64,000 nt of DNA from an uncultured Corynebacterium sp. (GCF_946223165.1 NZ_CAMIBP010000011.1:1-64000), one strand, 5' to 3'. Shown: positions 25,606 to 34,939, counted from the first letter of the stretch. Notes: a model not told the origin generated them from the letters alone. Program-made: numbers and translations.

Positions 25606-26814
25606 GTGAAAGAGATATGGGCGCACCGCGCCGATTTGGCGGAGACCGCCATCAATGAACGCCACGCGGCCCGGGTGTGGGGGATCCCTCGCACCAATCT
25701 GGCCGTGGTGAGCTGGCCGCCTACCCTCAAGGAAAAGGCGTTTGTGCACTGGCATTATTGGTGGCAGGCGCACTACCTGGATTGCCTGGTGGACGCCGCG
25801 CACCGCAACACCACGAAGACTCGGCGCCGCCGCATTAATGACACTATTCGTGGCATCCGCCTGCGCAATATCGACCCGCTGACCAAGAACCGGTACTACG
25901 ACGACAAGGCGTGGCTGGCGTTGGCGCTGGGCCGTGCGGCAGATCTCAAGAAAGTGTCCGCGCCGAAGCGGCTCGCGCCGTTGCAGTCCAACATCGCGGG
26001 CGGGCTGGATCCGCAGCTGGGCGTCCTGCCGTGGCGGGAGGGGGAGACCTTCATGAACGTGCCCTCCAACGGGCCCGGTGCCATCATGCTCGCGCGCATG
26101 GGCCGCATCGATGAGGCCCGCCACATCGTGGACTGGATTTACGATCACCTCATTGATGACCGCGGGCTCATCATGGACGGCGTCCGCATGCGCATGGATG
26201 GCCCGGAGATCGTGCGCATGGTCTACCCGTACTGCCAGGGCGTCGTGCTGGGCGCCTGCCTCGAGATTGCGCTGGCACTGCGGGAGCGCACTGGGCGAAC
26301 GGACATCGAGCTCGAGCGCATCGACACGGTCCACGAGGCCGAGTTGGTGCATGACATGATGACGTACGTGACCCGCATCCGCGGCCTCGTCCAGGCCGTG
26401 GCGTCGTACTTGGCCACCCCGGCCGGCGTGCTCAACCAGGACACCGGTGATGGCGATGGGGGGCTGTTCAAGGGCATTCTCGTGCGTTATCTCGCCGAGG
26501 TCGCGGTGCGCTTGCCCGGTGATTCGCCGGCCAACCGCGCCACGAAGAAGCTCGCGGCGCGACTCGTGACGGCGTCTGCGGAGTCGGTGTGGGAGCACCG
26601 CCTGGAAGTCGACGGGCTGCCTATCTTCGGTACCGACTGGACCGAGGACGCGCGGCTGCCGTACAACTACGGGTTTGGCCAGACCACGCTGGGGGAGAAG
26701 GTGGGCATTATTCGCGTCGCCGAGCGCGACCTCTCTGTCCAGCTGTCCGGGTGGATGTTGCTGGAAGCGGTTGCGCGTCTCTACCGGCACGACGAGATCG
26801 CCCCTGGCGCGTAG
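25606..26814 (+). CDS. Glycoside hydrolase family 76 type protein
   Basis: A 402-residue all-alpha (alpha/alpha)6-like protein. RYYDDKAWLALALGRA carries the Asp-Asp pair typical of GH76 alpha-1,6-mannanases. LPWREGETFMNVPSNGPGAIMLAR and PYCQGVVLGACLEIALAL fit the repeated helical hairpins. No signal peptide or membrane segment is visible, so unlike secreted mannanases it seems cytoplasmic; it may process a mannan precursor or be a related enzyme. The start is GTG 25606, with no strong ribosome site. A transcript end is predicted only 200 bases downstream. Confidence 0.75.
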   Translation: MKEIWAHRADLAETAINERHAARVWGIPRTNLAVVSWPPTLKEKAFVHWHYWWQAHYLDCLVDAAHRNTTKTRRRRINDTIRGIRLRNIDPLTKNRYYDDKAWLALALGRAADLKKVSAPKRLAPLQSNIAGGLDPQLGVLPWREGETFMNVPSNGPGAIMLARMGRIDEARHIVDWIYDHLIDDRGLIMDGVRMRMDGPEIVRMVYPYCQGVVLGACLEIALALRERTGRTDIELERIDTVHEAELVHDMMTYVTRIRGLVQAVASYLATPAGVLNQDTGDGDGGLFKGILVRYLAEVAVRLPGDSPANRATKKLAARLVTASAESVWEHRLEVDGLPIFGTDWTEDARLPYNYGFGQTTLGEKVGIIRVAERDLSVQLSGWMLLEAVARLYRHDEIAPGA

Positions 26815-27195
26815 CTCGTCCGTCTTGAACGCGCGTAAAAGTGTAGGTCATTGCGGCATGTTGGTGAATCGGAAAATCTCTTGAAGAAAGTGTGGCGCGG
26901 TTGTCACAAACAGTGCGATAGGCACGACTCTATGAATAGATGACACGCACGCCATGAGGTCTGTTCATCTTTTCCGCACTGAGAAGTAGGACGCTAACAC
27001 CGGAGACTTGTTTTACCGTTCGGCCCCGCACTCCAAGGCGGGGCCGAGCTGTTTGTTTTCTTCCGGATCGGGTGTGGCTTCGTGTGAGATCGGATATGTT
27101 TGCTGGGTAGCTCACAAAGAAGAGGTCGCATGATCTGGCAAACGCGGGCATACTTGGAGGGGTACACTTTCGGCCCGATTTTCAAGGACTATTCA
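26815..27195 (+). other. 381-base gap before fba: terminator and fba promoter, no protein gene
   Basis: 26815-27010 contains no convincing gene; it could be the 3' UTR of the GH76 gene or a small RNA. A perfect hairpin with T-rich tail follows at 27021-27060. A -10 box TACACT at 27163-27168 then precedes fba by about 28 bases, and AAGGA (27184-27188) is its ribosome site. Confidence 0.5.
27021..27060 (+). terminator. Terminator between the GH76 gene and fba
   Basis: A 9-bp perfect stem CGGCCCCGC/GCGGGGCCG (27021-27029 with 27038-27046) is followed by a T-rich tract. Confidence 0.8.
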
Positions 27196-28230
27196 ATGCC
27201 TATTGCAACCCCTGAGGTCTACAACCACATGCTGGATACCGCCAAGAAGGGCGGCTTTGCATTTCCGGCCATCAACTGCACCTCCTCGGAGACCATCAAC
27301 GCAGCGCTGCGTGGCTTCGCCGAGGCTGAGTCCGACGGCATCATTCAGTTTTCCACCGGCGGCGCCGAGTTCGGTTCCGGCCTGTCCGTGAAGAACAAGG
27401 TCGCTGGCGCGCAGGCGCTGGCCGCGTTTGCCGCCGAGGCAGCAAAGCACTACGGCATCAACGTTGCCCTCCACACGGACCACTGCCAGAAGGAAGTTCT
27501 GGATGAGTATGTCCGCCCGCTCATCGCCATCTCTCAGGAGCGCGTGGACCGCGGCGAGCTCCCGCTGTTCCAGTCCCACATGTGGGACGGCTCCGCTATC
27601 CCGATCGATGAGAACCTCGTCATCGCCCAGGAGCTGCTGGAGAAGGCGCACAATGCCAACATCATTCTTGAGGTGGAGATCGGCGTCGTCGGCGGCGAGG
27701 AGGACGGCGTCCAGGCCAAGGCCGGCGCGAACCTCTACACCTCCGTCGAGGACTTCGAGAAGACCATTGACGCACTGGGCACCGGTGAGAAGGGCCGCTA
27801 CCTGCTGGCCGCCACCTTCGGCAACGTCCACGGCGTCTACAAGCCGGGCAACGTGAAGCTGCGCCCTGAGGTTCTGGATGAGGGCCAGAAGGCCGCTGCT
27901 GCAAAGCTGGGCTTGGATGGCGATGCCCATCCGTTCGACTTCGTCTTCCACGGTGGCTCCGGCTCCGAGAAGGAAAAGATTGAGCAGGCTCTGTCCTACG
28001 GCGTGGTCAAGATGAACGTCGACACCGACACTCAGTACGCATTCACCAACCCGATCGCCCGCCACATGTTTGAGAACTACGACGGCGTCTTCAAGATCGA
28101 CGGTGAGGTGGGCAACAAGAAGGTCTACGACCCGCGTTCCTACATGAAGAAGGCTGAGCAGAGCATGGCCGACCGCGTGGTCGAGGCCTGCACCGACCTG
28201 CACTCCGTGGGCAAGACCGTCTCCAAGTAA
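27196..28230 (+). CDS. fba: Class II fructose-bisphosphate aldolase
   Basis: A 344-residue zinc-dependent aldolase interconverting fructose-1,6-bisphosphate with DHAP and glyceraldehyde-3-phosphate. Zinc and substrate residues are visible in VALHTDHCQKEVLD, ILEVEIGVVGGEEDG, ATFGNVHGVYKPG, FVFHGGSGS and VKMNVDTDTQYA. Codon bias is strong, as for a highly expressed glycolytic gene. ATG 27196 follows AAGGA by 7 bases. It is monocistronic by its flanking terminators. Confidence 0.98.
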   Translation: MPIATPEVYNHMLDTAKKGGFAFPAINCTSSETINAALRGFAEAESDGIIQFSTGGAEFGSGLSVKNKVAGAQALAAFAAEAAKHYGINVALHTDHCQKEVLDEYVRPLIAISQERVDRGELPLFQSHMWDGSAIPIDENLVIAQELLEKAHNANIILEVEIGVVGGEEDGVQAKAGANLYTSVEDFEKTIDALGTGEKGRYLLAATFGNVHGVYKPGNVKLRPEVLDEGQKAAAAKLGLDGDAHPFDFVFHGGSGSEKEKIEQALSYGVVKMNVDTDTQYAFTNPIARHMFENYDGVFKIDGEVGNKKVYDPRSYMKKAEQSMADRVVEACTDLHSVGKTVSK

Positions 28231-28300
28231 GACTGCGCTCGCGCGTATTTCATACAAGCGCTTGACCGCTTCCGCGGTTGCGAGTAGTGCTCGTTTACAC

Positions 28301-28334
28301 AGTGGGGCCTCCCTGAACGGAGGCCCCACTTTTC
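28301..28334 (+). terminator. Terminator of fba
   Basis: A 12-bp perfect stem (28301-28312 with 28319-28330, loop CTGAAC) with TTTT at the end. Confidence 0.92.
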
Positions 28335-28472
28335 ATGTGCAGCGGTGCTCAACCGCCTTATTGCTGAGCCTCCGCACAGACGTCGCTTCGGTCCTACTGT
28401 GGCCCGAATTGTTGCCTGATTGCCGGTCAGATGCGTCGCCTCGCGGGGAGCGGCTTGGTTAAAATCACGCCT

Positions 28473-29681
28473 ATGGCGTCGCAACAGAAAACCACGAGCA
28501 GGGTCCGCCTGACCACGCGCCAACAGCTGCGGCAGATGGACAAGTCCTTCAAGTCGCGTATCTCCCGCGTGCGTAGCCGCCTGCTCTACATACTGCAGGG
28601 CACCCTCGGCGCCGGGTTGGCGTTCTATGTCGCGCACGACTTCTTTGACCATGCGCAACCCTTCTTCGCCCCCATGGCGGTCATCATCATTCTGGGTCTG
28701 TCGGGTTCGGATCGCCTCAAGCGCGCCGTGGACATGTCCTTAGGCGGCGTCATCGGCGTGCTCGTGGGCACCCTGCTGGTTGATGCCCTGGGCACCGGCC
28801 CCATCCACATGACCATCATCATCGGGCTGGCACTGCTTATTGGCTCCTTCGTCACCGGTTCCCAGCTGGTGACCAACCAGATCGTCATCGCTGCCATCCT
28901 CATTGCCACGATCCTCCCGCCGGAGGAGATGGGTGGCTTCTCCCGTGCCGTCGATGCCATCATCGGCGCGGTCATTGGCATCGCCATGATGGCGCTCATC
29001 CCTACCTCCCCGCTGCGCGCTGGCCGTAAGGAGGTCTCCAAGGTCTTGGGGGTGGCATCGTCAGTGCTCGGCGACGTCGCCGCCGGCCTGCAGGAGAAAG
29101 ATCCGCCCGCTATCCAGGACGCCTGCGACGCGGTTCGCGGCACCCAGGGAACCATCAATTCCATGCTCTCGGCGGCCAAGGGCGGCGCCGAGACCGCCCG
29201 TATTTCGCCGTTCCTCTGGAGCTTGCAGCGCAACGTCCGTTCGTTCGAACGCGTGCTCGCCCCGGTTGACAACGCGGTGCGCGGAACGCGCGTCCTTGCG
29301 CGCCGTGCGCTCGTCCTCGCCGAGGACGGGGACCCAGTGACGCCGGCACAGATCGAGCTCATCGACGAGCTTTCCGACATCATGCTGGACCTGTCGGATC
29401 TGTACTCGCACCAGAAGGCCAAGGAACGCGCCGTCGATGAGGCGACCGCCATCCCTGATATCGTGCGCCGCCTCCGCATCGTCGGCGCCAAGGCCACCCT
29501 CGACGTCGTTGGCGATGGCGAGGTCTTGTCTGCTTACGCCGTCCTCGCGCAGACCCGCTCCATCGTCGTGGATCTGCTCATGGTGTGCGGCATGTCGCGC
29601 GAGTCCGCCGTCGCGCAGCTTGCCCCCACCTCCGATCACCCGGCGTACCCGCCGGAGGTCATCGAGGACTTCGAGGACTAG
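28473..29681 (+). CDS. FUSC-family membrane protein (aromatic acid exporter-like)
   Basis: A 402-residue protein. The N-terminal half (about 30-185) has five to six hydrophobic segments with FFAPMAVIIILGLSGSDRLKRAVDMSLGGVIGVLVGTLL, characteristic of FUSC/ArAE domains. The C-terminal half is cytoplasmic and helical, with an acidic end. Related proteins export aromatic acids or other hydrophobic acids, but the substrate is unknown. ATG 28473 follows a near-consensus -10 box TAAAAT (28460-28465) by 7 bases, so the mRNA is probably leaderless. A weak hairpin (29700-29722) lies after the stop. Confidence 0.75.
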   Translation: MASQQKTTSRVRLTTRQQLRQMDKSFKSRISRVRSRLLYILQGTLGAGLAFYVAHDFFDHAQPFFAPMAVIIILGLSGSDRLKRAVDMSLGGVIGVLVGTLLVDALGTGPIHMTIIIGLALLIGSFVTGSQLVTNQIVIAAILIATILPPEEMGGFSRAVDAIIGAVIGIAMMALIPTSPLRAGRKEVSKVLGVASSVLGDVAAGLQEKDPPAIQDACDAVRGTQGTINSMLSAAKGGAETARISPFLWSLQRNVRSFERVLAPVDNAVRGTRVLARRALVLAEDGDPVTPAQIELIDELSDIMLDLSDLYSHQKAKERAVDEATAIPDIVRRLRIVGAKATLDVVGDGEVLSAYAVLAQTRSIVVDLLMVCGMSRESAVAQLAPTSDHPAYPPEVIEDFED

Positions 29682-29761
29682 CGGCGTCCCTCATGTGGGG
29701 ATTCCCGAGGACCGAGGGAATCAAGCGTGCAGCTCTAGAAAGGGACTTCGGGCGCGCGCGA

Positions 29762-30649
29762 TTAGGGCCGCACGACCTGGAGGTCGCGCAGGTGTCGATA
29801 GAACGTCACGCGGTCCACGGGGCGCTTGGCGGAGATGCCGTCAACGACGACGCGCAGGGAGGGGCCACCGGCCTGGACGGCGCGGCCGGTGAGGACGGAG
29901 GCGGCATCGAGGGCGCCGGGCGCGGGCTGCTTGCGGAAGCGGGCGAAGAACCCCGGCTTGGGTACGGCGCCCCACAGTGGGCCTACGGCGCGCGCGGCGA
30001 CGATGCCGGGGGCGTCGAGCATGGGTACGAGCCGTGCGCCGTAGACGCCGTCGCCGGTGGACGCGCGCAGCAAAACGGCGTCATCGACGATGATCTCACC
30101 GGTGATCTCACCGGTGTTGTGCTTGGCGGTCGTCTCACCGTCGCCCACCCACTGCGTGATGAGCGCTGAACCGGCGATGGCCACACCCGCGTCGTTGCGG
30201 ATGAGGGGGACGGGGCGCACGGGTGCGTTGAGTGCGACGGACCACGCGGACTCGACGTCGGTGGGCAGCCCCCAATTCTTCGCGGCAGCGGACTCTCCCG
30301 CGGGAATGAAGGCGATCTCGGCCCAGAGGTAGTCCGCCCGCATAGCGCGGGTCAGCACCGCGGACAGGGCGGCGTCCGTGCCCACGACAATAACGCGCAG
30401 CGGCTCCTCGACCTGCTGCGGCGCCGGACCAGGGGCGCCGAGATGGCGGACGTCGGGCTGCGCGGCGATCTCGTCGAGGGAGGGGGTCGGATCGTCGGGC
30501 AGGATGCGCTTGGCCTCCTCGTCCATCACCTTGAGCTCTTGCCGCGAGGGCACCTCGCTGAGATCGGCGACGCGATGCTCGTTCGCGGTTGCATGGGGAA
30601 CGGGCAGCTCGTGAGCCTGGGAGCCGCAGCGCAGGATGAGGACGGTCAT
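29762..30649 (-). CDS. Conserved hypothetical protein with lipid-kinase-like segment
   Basis: A 295-residue soluble protein without membrane segments. About 85-135 (RVIVVGTDAALSAVLTRAM, then FIPAGESAAAKNWGLP) runs parallel to the GGDGT...PLGTxNxxARxLxIP region of diacylglycerol/sphingosine kinases, but the glycine-rich catalytic loop is altered to VVGTDAA. The C-terminal end (VVDGISAKRPVDRVTFYRHLRDLQVVR) is basic. It may be a degenerate kinase or simply a corynebacterial protein of unknown role. A possible -10 box TAAGCT (30658-30663) lies 8 bases before the ATG, so a leaderless mRNA is possible. The family was not recognised with confidence. Confidence 0.6.
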   Translation of the reverse strand: MTVLILRCGSQAHELPVPHATANEHRVADLSEVPSRQELKVMDEEAKRILPDDPTPSLDEIAAQPDVRHLGAPGPAPQQVEEPLRVIVVGTDAALSAVLTRAMRADYLWAEIAFIPAGESAAAKNWGLPTDVESAWSVALNAPVRPVPLIRNDAGVAIAGSALITQWVGDGETTAKHNTGEITGEIIVDDAVLLRASTGDGVYGARLVPMLDAPGIVAARAVGPLWGAVPKPGFFARFRKQPAPGALDAASVLTGRAVQAGGPSLRVVVDGISAKRPVDRVTFYRHLRDLQVVRP

Positions 30650-30751
30650 GGTGGTCTAGCTTAGCCCTGACGCAGCCCGGCGAAACGGATGCATTAGCCT
30701 ATCTAATCGCCTGTATAAACAAATGCCGAGTGAGTGAAGGACAGTGACGCA

Positions 30752-31984
30752 GTGACCATAGAATTTTCCACCATCCAATCCGTGGGCTTCGCCATCGTTG
30801 TCCTCGTCATCGGCATGTGGATTAAAAAGCGCGTGTATTTCTTCCAGCGCTTCGCCATTCCATCGCCGGTCATCGGCGGCTTCCTTTTCGCAATCATCAA
30901 CCTGGTTCTGCGCCAGCTGGGCGTCTGGGAGATCACGTTCGACGTCTCGCTGCAGAGCTTCTTCATGGTCATCTTCTTCACCTCAGTGGGCTATGGCGCG
31001 TCGATCAAGCTGCTGCGCCAGGCGGGCCCGAAGGTGCTTACCTTCCTCATTCTGAGCACCGTCCTGTGTATCTTCCAGGACGTGGTGGCCACCGTGCTCG
31101 CGCCGCTGGTGGGCGTGTCCAAGGACCTAGCGCTTATGACGGGCTCGGTGTCCATGACGGGCGGCCACGGTGTCTCGGGCGGTATCGCGCCGCTCGTGGA
31201 GGAGTCCGGCGTGCAGGGCGCGGAGACCGTGGCGTACACCGCGGCCACGTATGGCCTGGTGGCGGGCTCGCTCATGGGTGGCCCCATCGCCAATCGCCTC
31301 ATCCTGCGCAAGCACCTGGACAAGGCCACGGCTGCCGATGCTGCCGCTGCCGCAGACATCGACGAGTCCCTGCTGGCCGTCCACGTCCGCAAGCTGCGCC
31401 AGGACCGCATCATGCACGCGTTCATCATGATCCTGGTAGCGATGTTCTTCGGTTCCTTCATCACGGATGGACTCAACGCGCTCATCGGCACGTTTACCTC
31501 CAAGGCGGCGTTCCCGGTGTACCTGGGCACCATGCTCGTGGCGGTGGTGCTGCGCTTCATCAATGACAAGTACGACCAGACGGAGTACAAGGAGCTGGTG
31601 CCCACCCAGGAAATCGAGATTGTGGGCACCGTGGGCCTCAACATCTTCCTGTCCATGGCGCTCATGAACGTCCGCCTCTGGGAGCTTGCGGAGCTGGCTA
31701 TGCCGCTGCTCATCCTGTTGGCCGGCCAGACCGTCCTCATGCTGGTTTTCGCCTACTTCGTCACCTTCCGCATGATGGGCAGTAACTACGATGCCGCCGT
31801 GCTCACCGCCGGCCAGGTCGGCTTCGGCATGGGTGCTACCCCGAATGGCATGGCCAATATGGAGTCCGTGACCGCCAAGTTTCGCCCCTCGCCCACGGCC
31901 TTCTTTGTGGTGCCCATCGTCGGCGGCATGTTCATTGACTTCACCAATCTGATTGTCATCCTGACGTTCCTCAACGTGGGATAG
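30752..31984 (+). CDS. gltS: Sodium/glutamate symporter GltS
   Basis: A 410-residue inner-membrane carrier with about ten hydrophobic segments that takes up glutamate with Na+. Family marks are IPSPVIGGFLFAIIN, MTGSVSMTGGHGVSGGIAP (first hairpin loop) and AGQVGFGMGATPNGMANM (second). Length is typical. GTG 30752 is preferred to GTG 30734 because GAAGGA (30736-30741) sits 10 bases before it. A hydrophilic loop in the middle (about 185-210) is Ala/Asp-rich. No clear terminator follows before purA. Confidence 0.92.
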   Translation: MTIEFSTIQSVGFAIVVLVIGMWIKKRVYFFQRFAIPSPVIGGFLFAIINLVLRQLGVWEITFDVSLQSFFMVIFFTSVGYGASIKLLRQAGPKVLTFLILSTVLCIFQDVVATVLAPLVGVSKDLALMTGSVSMTGGHGVSGGIAPLVEESGVQGAETVAYTAATYGLVAGSLMGGPIANRLILRKHLDKATAADAAAAADIDESLLAVHVRKLRQDRIMHAFIMILVAMFFGSFITDGLNALIGTFTSKAAFPVYLGTMLVAVVLRFINDKYDQTEYKELVPTQEIEIVGTVGLNIFLSMALMNVRLWELAELAMPLLILLAGQTVLMLVFAYFVTFRMMGSNYDAAVLTAGQVGFGMGATPNGMANMESVTAKFRPSPTAFFVVPIVGGMFIDFTNLIVILTFLNVG

Positions 31985-32083
31985 ATCCGGTATTTTTGGT
32001 CACGACTAGCTGAAAAGACGCCCCTGGCCGGGTAAGATGACGAAGTATTTTGACTTCAATAGCTAGGAAGTGAACCTAAAACC

Positions 32084-33373
32084 ATGGCAGCTATCGTGAT
32101 CGTTGGCGCCCAGTGGGGCGACGAGGGTAAGGGTAAAGCTACTGACATCCTGGGCGGCCGCGTTGACTACGTGGTCAAGCCCAACGGCGGCAACAACGCC
32201 GGCCACACCGTCGTCGTCGGTGGCGAGAAGTACGAGCTCAAGCTCCTTCCGGCGGGCATCCTTTCGGAGAACGCCACCCCGGTTCTGGGCAACGGCACGG
32301 TCATCAACTTAGAGGCCCTTTTCGATGAGATTGACGGCCTTGAGGCCCGCGGGGCATCGGCAAGCCGCCTGCGCATCTCGGCCAATGCGCACCTCGTGGC
32401 CCCGTACCACCAGACGCTGGACCGCGTGCAGGAGCGTTTCCTGGGCAAGCGCGCCATCGGCACCACCGGCCGCGGCATCGGCCCGACGTACGCCGACAAG
32501 GTCGCACGCATCGGCATTCGCGTCCAGGACGTCTTTGATGAGTCCATCCTGCGCCAGAAGATCGAGTCTGCGCTCGATATCAAGAATCAGATGCTGGTGA
32601 AGATGTACAACCGCAAGGCCATCGAGGTTGACCAGATCGTGGAGTACTTCATGTCCTACCGCGAGCGCCTCGAGCCCATGGTCATCGACGCCGAGCTGGA
32701 GCTCAACCGCGCGCTCGACGAGGGCAAGCACGTTCTCTTCGAGGGCGGCCAGGCCACCATGCTCGACGTGGACCACGGCACTTACCCGTTCGTGACTTCC
32801 TCCAACCCCACCGCCGGCGGCGCCTGCGTGGGCTCCGGCGTGGGCCCGACCAAGATCACGTCCTCTTTGGGCATCATCAAGGCATATACCACCCGCGTGG
32901 GCGCCGGCCCGTTCCCGACGGAGCTGCACGACAAGTGGGGCGAGTACCTGCAGACCACCGGCGGCGAGATCGGCGTCAATACCGGTCGCAAGCGCCGCTG
33001 CGGCTGGTACGACTCCGTCGTCGCCCGCTACGCCTCCCGCGTCAACGGCTTCACGGACTACTTCCTCACCAAGCTCGACGTGCTCACCGGCATTGGTGAA
33101 ATCCCGATTTGTGTCGCGTACGACGTGGATGGCAAACGCTTCGATGAGATGCCGTTGACCCAGTCCGACTTCCACCACGCCGTCCCGATCTTCGAGACTA
33201 TGCCGGCCTGGGACGAGGACATCACCGGCTGCACGACCTTCGAGGAGCTCCCGCAGAAGGCCCAGGACTACGTCCTGCGCCTGGAGGAGCTGTCCGGTGC
33301 CCGCATCTCCTACATTGGCGTTGGCCCGGGCCGCGATCAGACCATCGTGCGCCACGACGTCTTGGAGGGCTAA
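32084..33373 (+). CDS. purA: Adenylosuccinate synthetase
   Basis: A 429-residue enzyme forming adenylosuccinate from IMP, aspartate and GTP, the first step to AMP. GAQWGDEGKGK is the P loop, GGNNAGHTVVV and AIGTTGRGIGPTY are signature segments, and FEGGQATMLDVDHGTYPFVTSSNP and the C-terminal VGPGRDQTI complete the fold. Length is standard. In the surface segment RGASASRLRISANAH, a copy of the 13-base word (32353-32365) replaces residues that vary in homologues. A TAAGAT box lies about 50 bases upstream of ATG 32084. Confidence 0.98.
   Translation: MAAIVIVGAQWGDEGKGKATDILGGRVDYVVKPNGGNNAGHTVVVGGEKYELKLLPAGILSENATPVLGNGTVINLEALFDEIDGLEARGASASRLRISANAHLVAPYHQTLDRVQERFLGKRAIGTTGRGIGPTYADKVARIGIRVQDVFDESILRQKIESALDIKNQMLVKMYNRKAIEVDQIVEYFMSYRERLEPMVIDAELELNRALDEGKHVLFEGGQATMLDVDHGTYPFVTSSNPTAGGACVGSGVGPTKITSSLGIIKAYTTRVGAGPFPTELHDKWGEYLQTTGGEIGVNTGRKRRCGWYDSVVARYASRVNGFTDYFLTKLDVLTGIGEIPICVAYDVDGKRFDEMPLTQSDFHHAVPIFETMPAWDEDITGCTTFEELPQKAQDYVLRLEELSGARISYIGVGPGRDQTIVRHDVLEG
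32353..32365 (+). repeat. Copy of the iterated word GGCATCGGCAAGC
   Basis: Exact copy inside the essential gene purA, read as Gly-Ala-Ser-Ala-Ser. Confidence 0.8.
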
Positions 33374-33398
33374 GCCGCCCCTTCCACTTCGCTTTCCG

Positions 33399-33430
33399 AT
33401 GCCCCTGTGACCTTAAGGTTGCGGGGGCAT
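33399..33430 (+). terminator. Hairpin after purA
   Basis: Stem ATGCCCC (33399-33405) with GGGGCAT (33424-33430), extended by an inner GACC/GGTT pair. The remaining gap to 33683 holds an AT-richer stretch (33460-33510), one copy of the 13-base word (33619-33631) and a GATAAT -10-like box; no gene is seen. Confidence 0.6.
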
Positions 33431-33618
33431 TGTGTATGCGGGGTTCATGTGAACCGTGCCTTGATATAAGGCCAATAAAAGCCAATTACCCGAAACCAAG
33501 TGGATTAACGAAAAGGCTCGACCTTCCGGGCATGGATGGCTGGGCAGCGCAGCTGAACACCCCGGAGAACCGCCGTACCCGTTTTGTGCGTCAGGGCGGC
33601 GGATGCTGCGCGAAAGGC

Positions 33619-33631
33619 GGCATCGGCAAGC
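33619..33631 (+). repeat. Copy of the iterated word GGCATCGGCAAGC
   Basis: Exact copy between purA and purT, about 50 bases before the purT start. Confidence 0.8.
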
Positions 33632-33682
33632 GCGGCCCGATGAAAGCGAAACCGGCGGCGGCCTGTGCGATAATGGGACCTC

Positions 33683-34939
33683 ATGAGTGAGCAAGAAAAG
33701 GCCGCGATGTCTGGGACGACGACCCCGGTGGAGGCGGTGGGCACCCCGCTGACCGTGAATGCTACGAAGGTCCTGCTCCTGGGCGCCGGTGAGCTGGGCA
33801 AAGAGCTCGCCACGGCGTTCCAGAACCTGGGCATGGAGGTCCATGCCGTTGACCGCTACAAAGGATCGCCGGGGCAGCAGGTCGCCCAGTTCGCCTACGT
33901 CGCCGATATCAACGACGCCGAGGCGGTGCTCAAGCTCGTTGAGGCCATCGAACCGGACTTTGTGGTGCCCGAGGTAGAGATGCTGGCCGTCGAGGCGCTC
34001 AAGCAAATCGAGAGTGAGGGCGAGTGCGTCGTCGTACCTACCGCCCGCGCCTGCGAACTTACACAAGATCGCGCGTCTATCCGCGCTGTCGCGGAATCGC
34101 TGGGGCTTCCCGCCACCGCCTACCGCTTCGCGGGTACTCCGGAGGAGCTGCGCGGGGCCGTGGAAGAACTGGGCTACCCGTGCGTCGTCAAGCCGGATGT
34201 CGCCACCTCGGGCCGCGGCCACTACATCGTGCGCACGGCGGACGATGTTGAAGAGGCCTGGGGAGCAGTGCACCGCGTCATTTCCGACGAGCACCGCGTC
34301 GTGGCGGAGCGATTCGTCGACTTCGACTACGAAGTAACCCTTATCGCCGTGCGCTCCGTTGATCCGAACACGGGGCAGCTGGCTACGTGGTTTAGTGAAC
34401 CCATCGGTCATAAGCACCTGGGCGGTGACTTGGTGGAGACGTGGCAGCCGTTGGAGCTGTCTGAGGTCGCCTTCGAGAACGCGCGCTCGGTGGCCGCACG
34501 TATCTCCAATGAACTAGGGGGCCGGGGAGTCTACTGTGTGGAGCTGTTCGTCTCCGCCGACGACGTGTACTTTTCTTCGGTTTCTCCGCGGCCCTCGGAC
34601 ACCGCGATGCTCACCCTGCGCACTCAGCGCTTCAGTGAATTTGAACTGCATGCACGGGCTATCTTGGGATACCCCATCGACGTCACGCTGACCTCTCCTG
34701 GAGCGGCGGTCGTGCTCCACGCGGATAGCGATATTCAGGACGTGACCTTCACTGGTCTTGGCGAGGCGCTGGCCTATGCGGAGACCGACGTGCGCCTGTT
34801 CGGAAAGCCTGGCGCCTACGCAGGCCGTCGCGTGGGGCTGGTGACCGCAACGGCGGAGACGGCCATCGAGGCACGCGACAGGGCGAACCTGGCCGCGTCC
34901 AAGATCGGCATCATGGATACCTCCGCGGCGCGAGATTAG
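33683..34939 (+). CDS. purT: Formate-dependent GAR transformylase (PurT)
   Basis: A 418-residue ATP-grasp enzyme forming formyl-GAR from formate, ATP and GAR in purine synthesis. It shows the N-terminal fold VLLLGAGELGKELA, the ATP-grasp segments YPCVVKPDVATSGRGHYIV and FSEPIGHKHLGGDLVETWQP, and the SPRPSDTAML motif. A 28-residue N-terminal extension precedes the family start. ATG 33683 lies 8 bases after GATAAT, suggesting a leaderless mRNA. It overlaps the convergent GNAT gene by 4 bases. Physical proximity to purA suggests a purine cluster, but each seems to have its own promoter. Confidence 0.95.
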   Translation: MSEQEKAAMSGTTTPVEAVGTPLTVNATKVLLLGAGELGKELATAFQNLGMEVHAVDRYKGSPGQQVAQFAYVADINDAEAVLKLVEAIEPDFVVPEVEMLAVEALKQIESEGECVVVPTARACELTQDRASIRAVAESLGLPATAYRFAGTPEELRGAVEELGYPCVVKPDVATSGRGHYIVRTADDVEEAWGAVHRVISDEHRVVAERFVDFDYEVTLIAVRSVDPNTGQLATWFSEPIGHKHLGGDLVETWQPLELSEVAFENARSVAARISNELGGRGVYCVELFVSADDVYFSSVSPRPSDTAMLTLRTQRFSEFELHARAILGYPIDVTLTSPGAAVVLHADSDIQDVTFTGLGEALAYAETDVRLFGKPGAYAGRRVGLVTATAETAIEARDRANLAASKIGIMDTSAARD

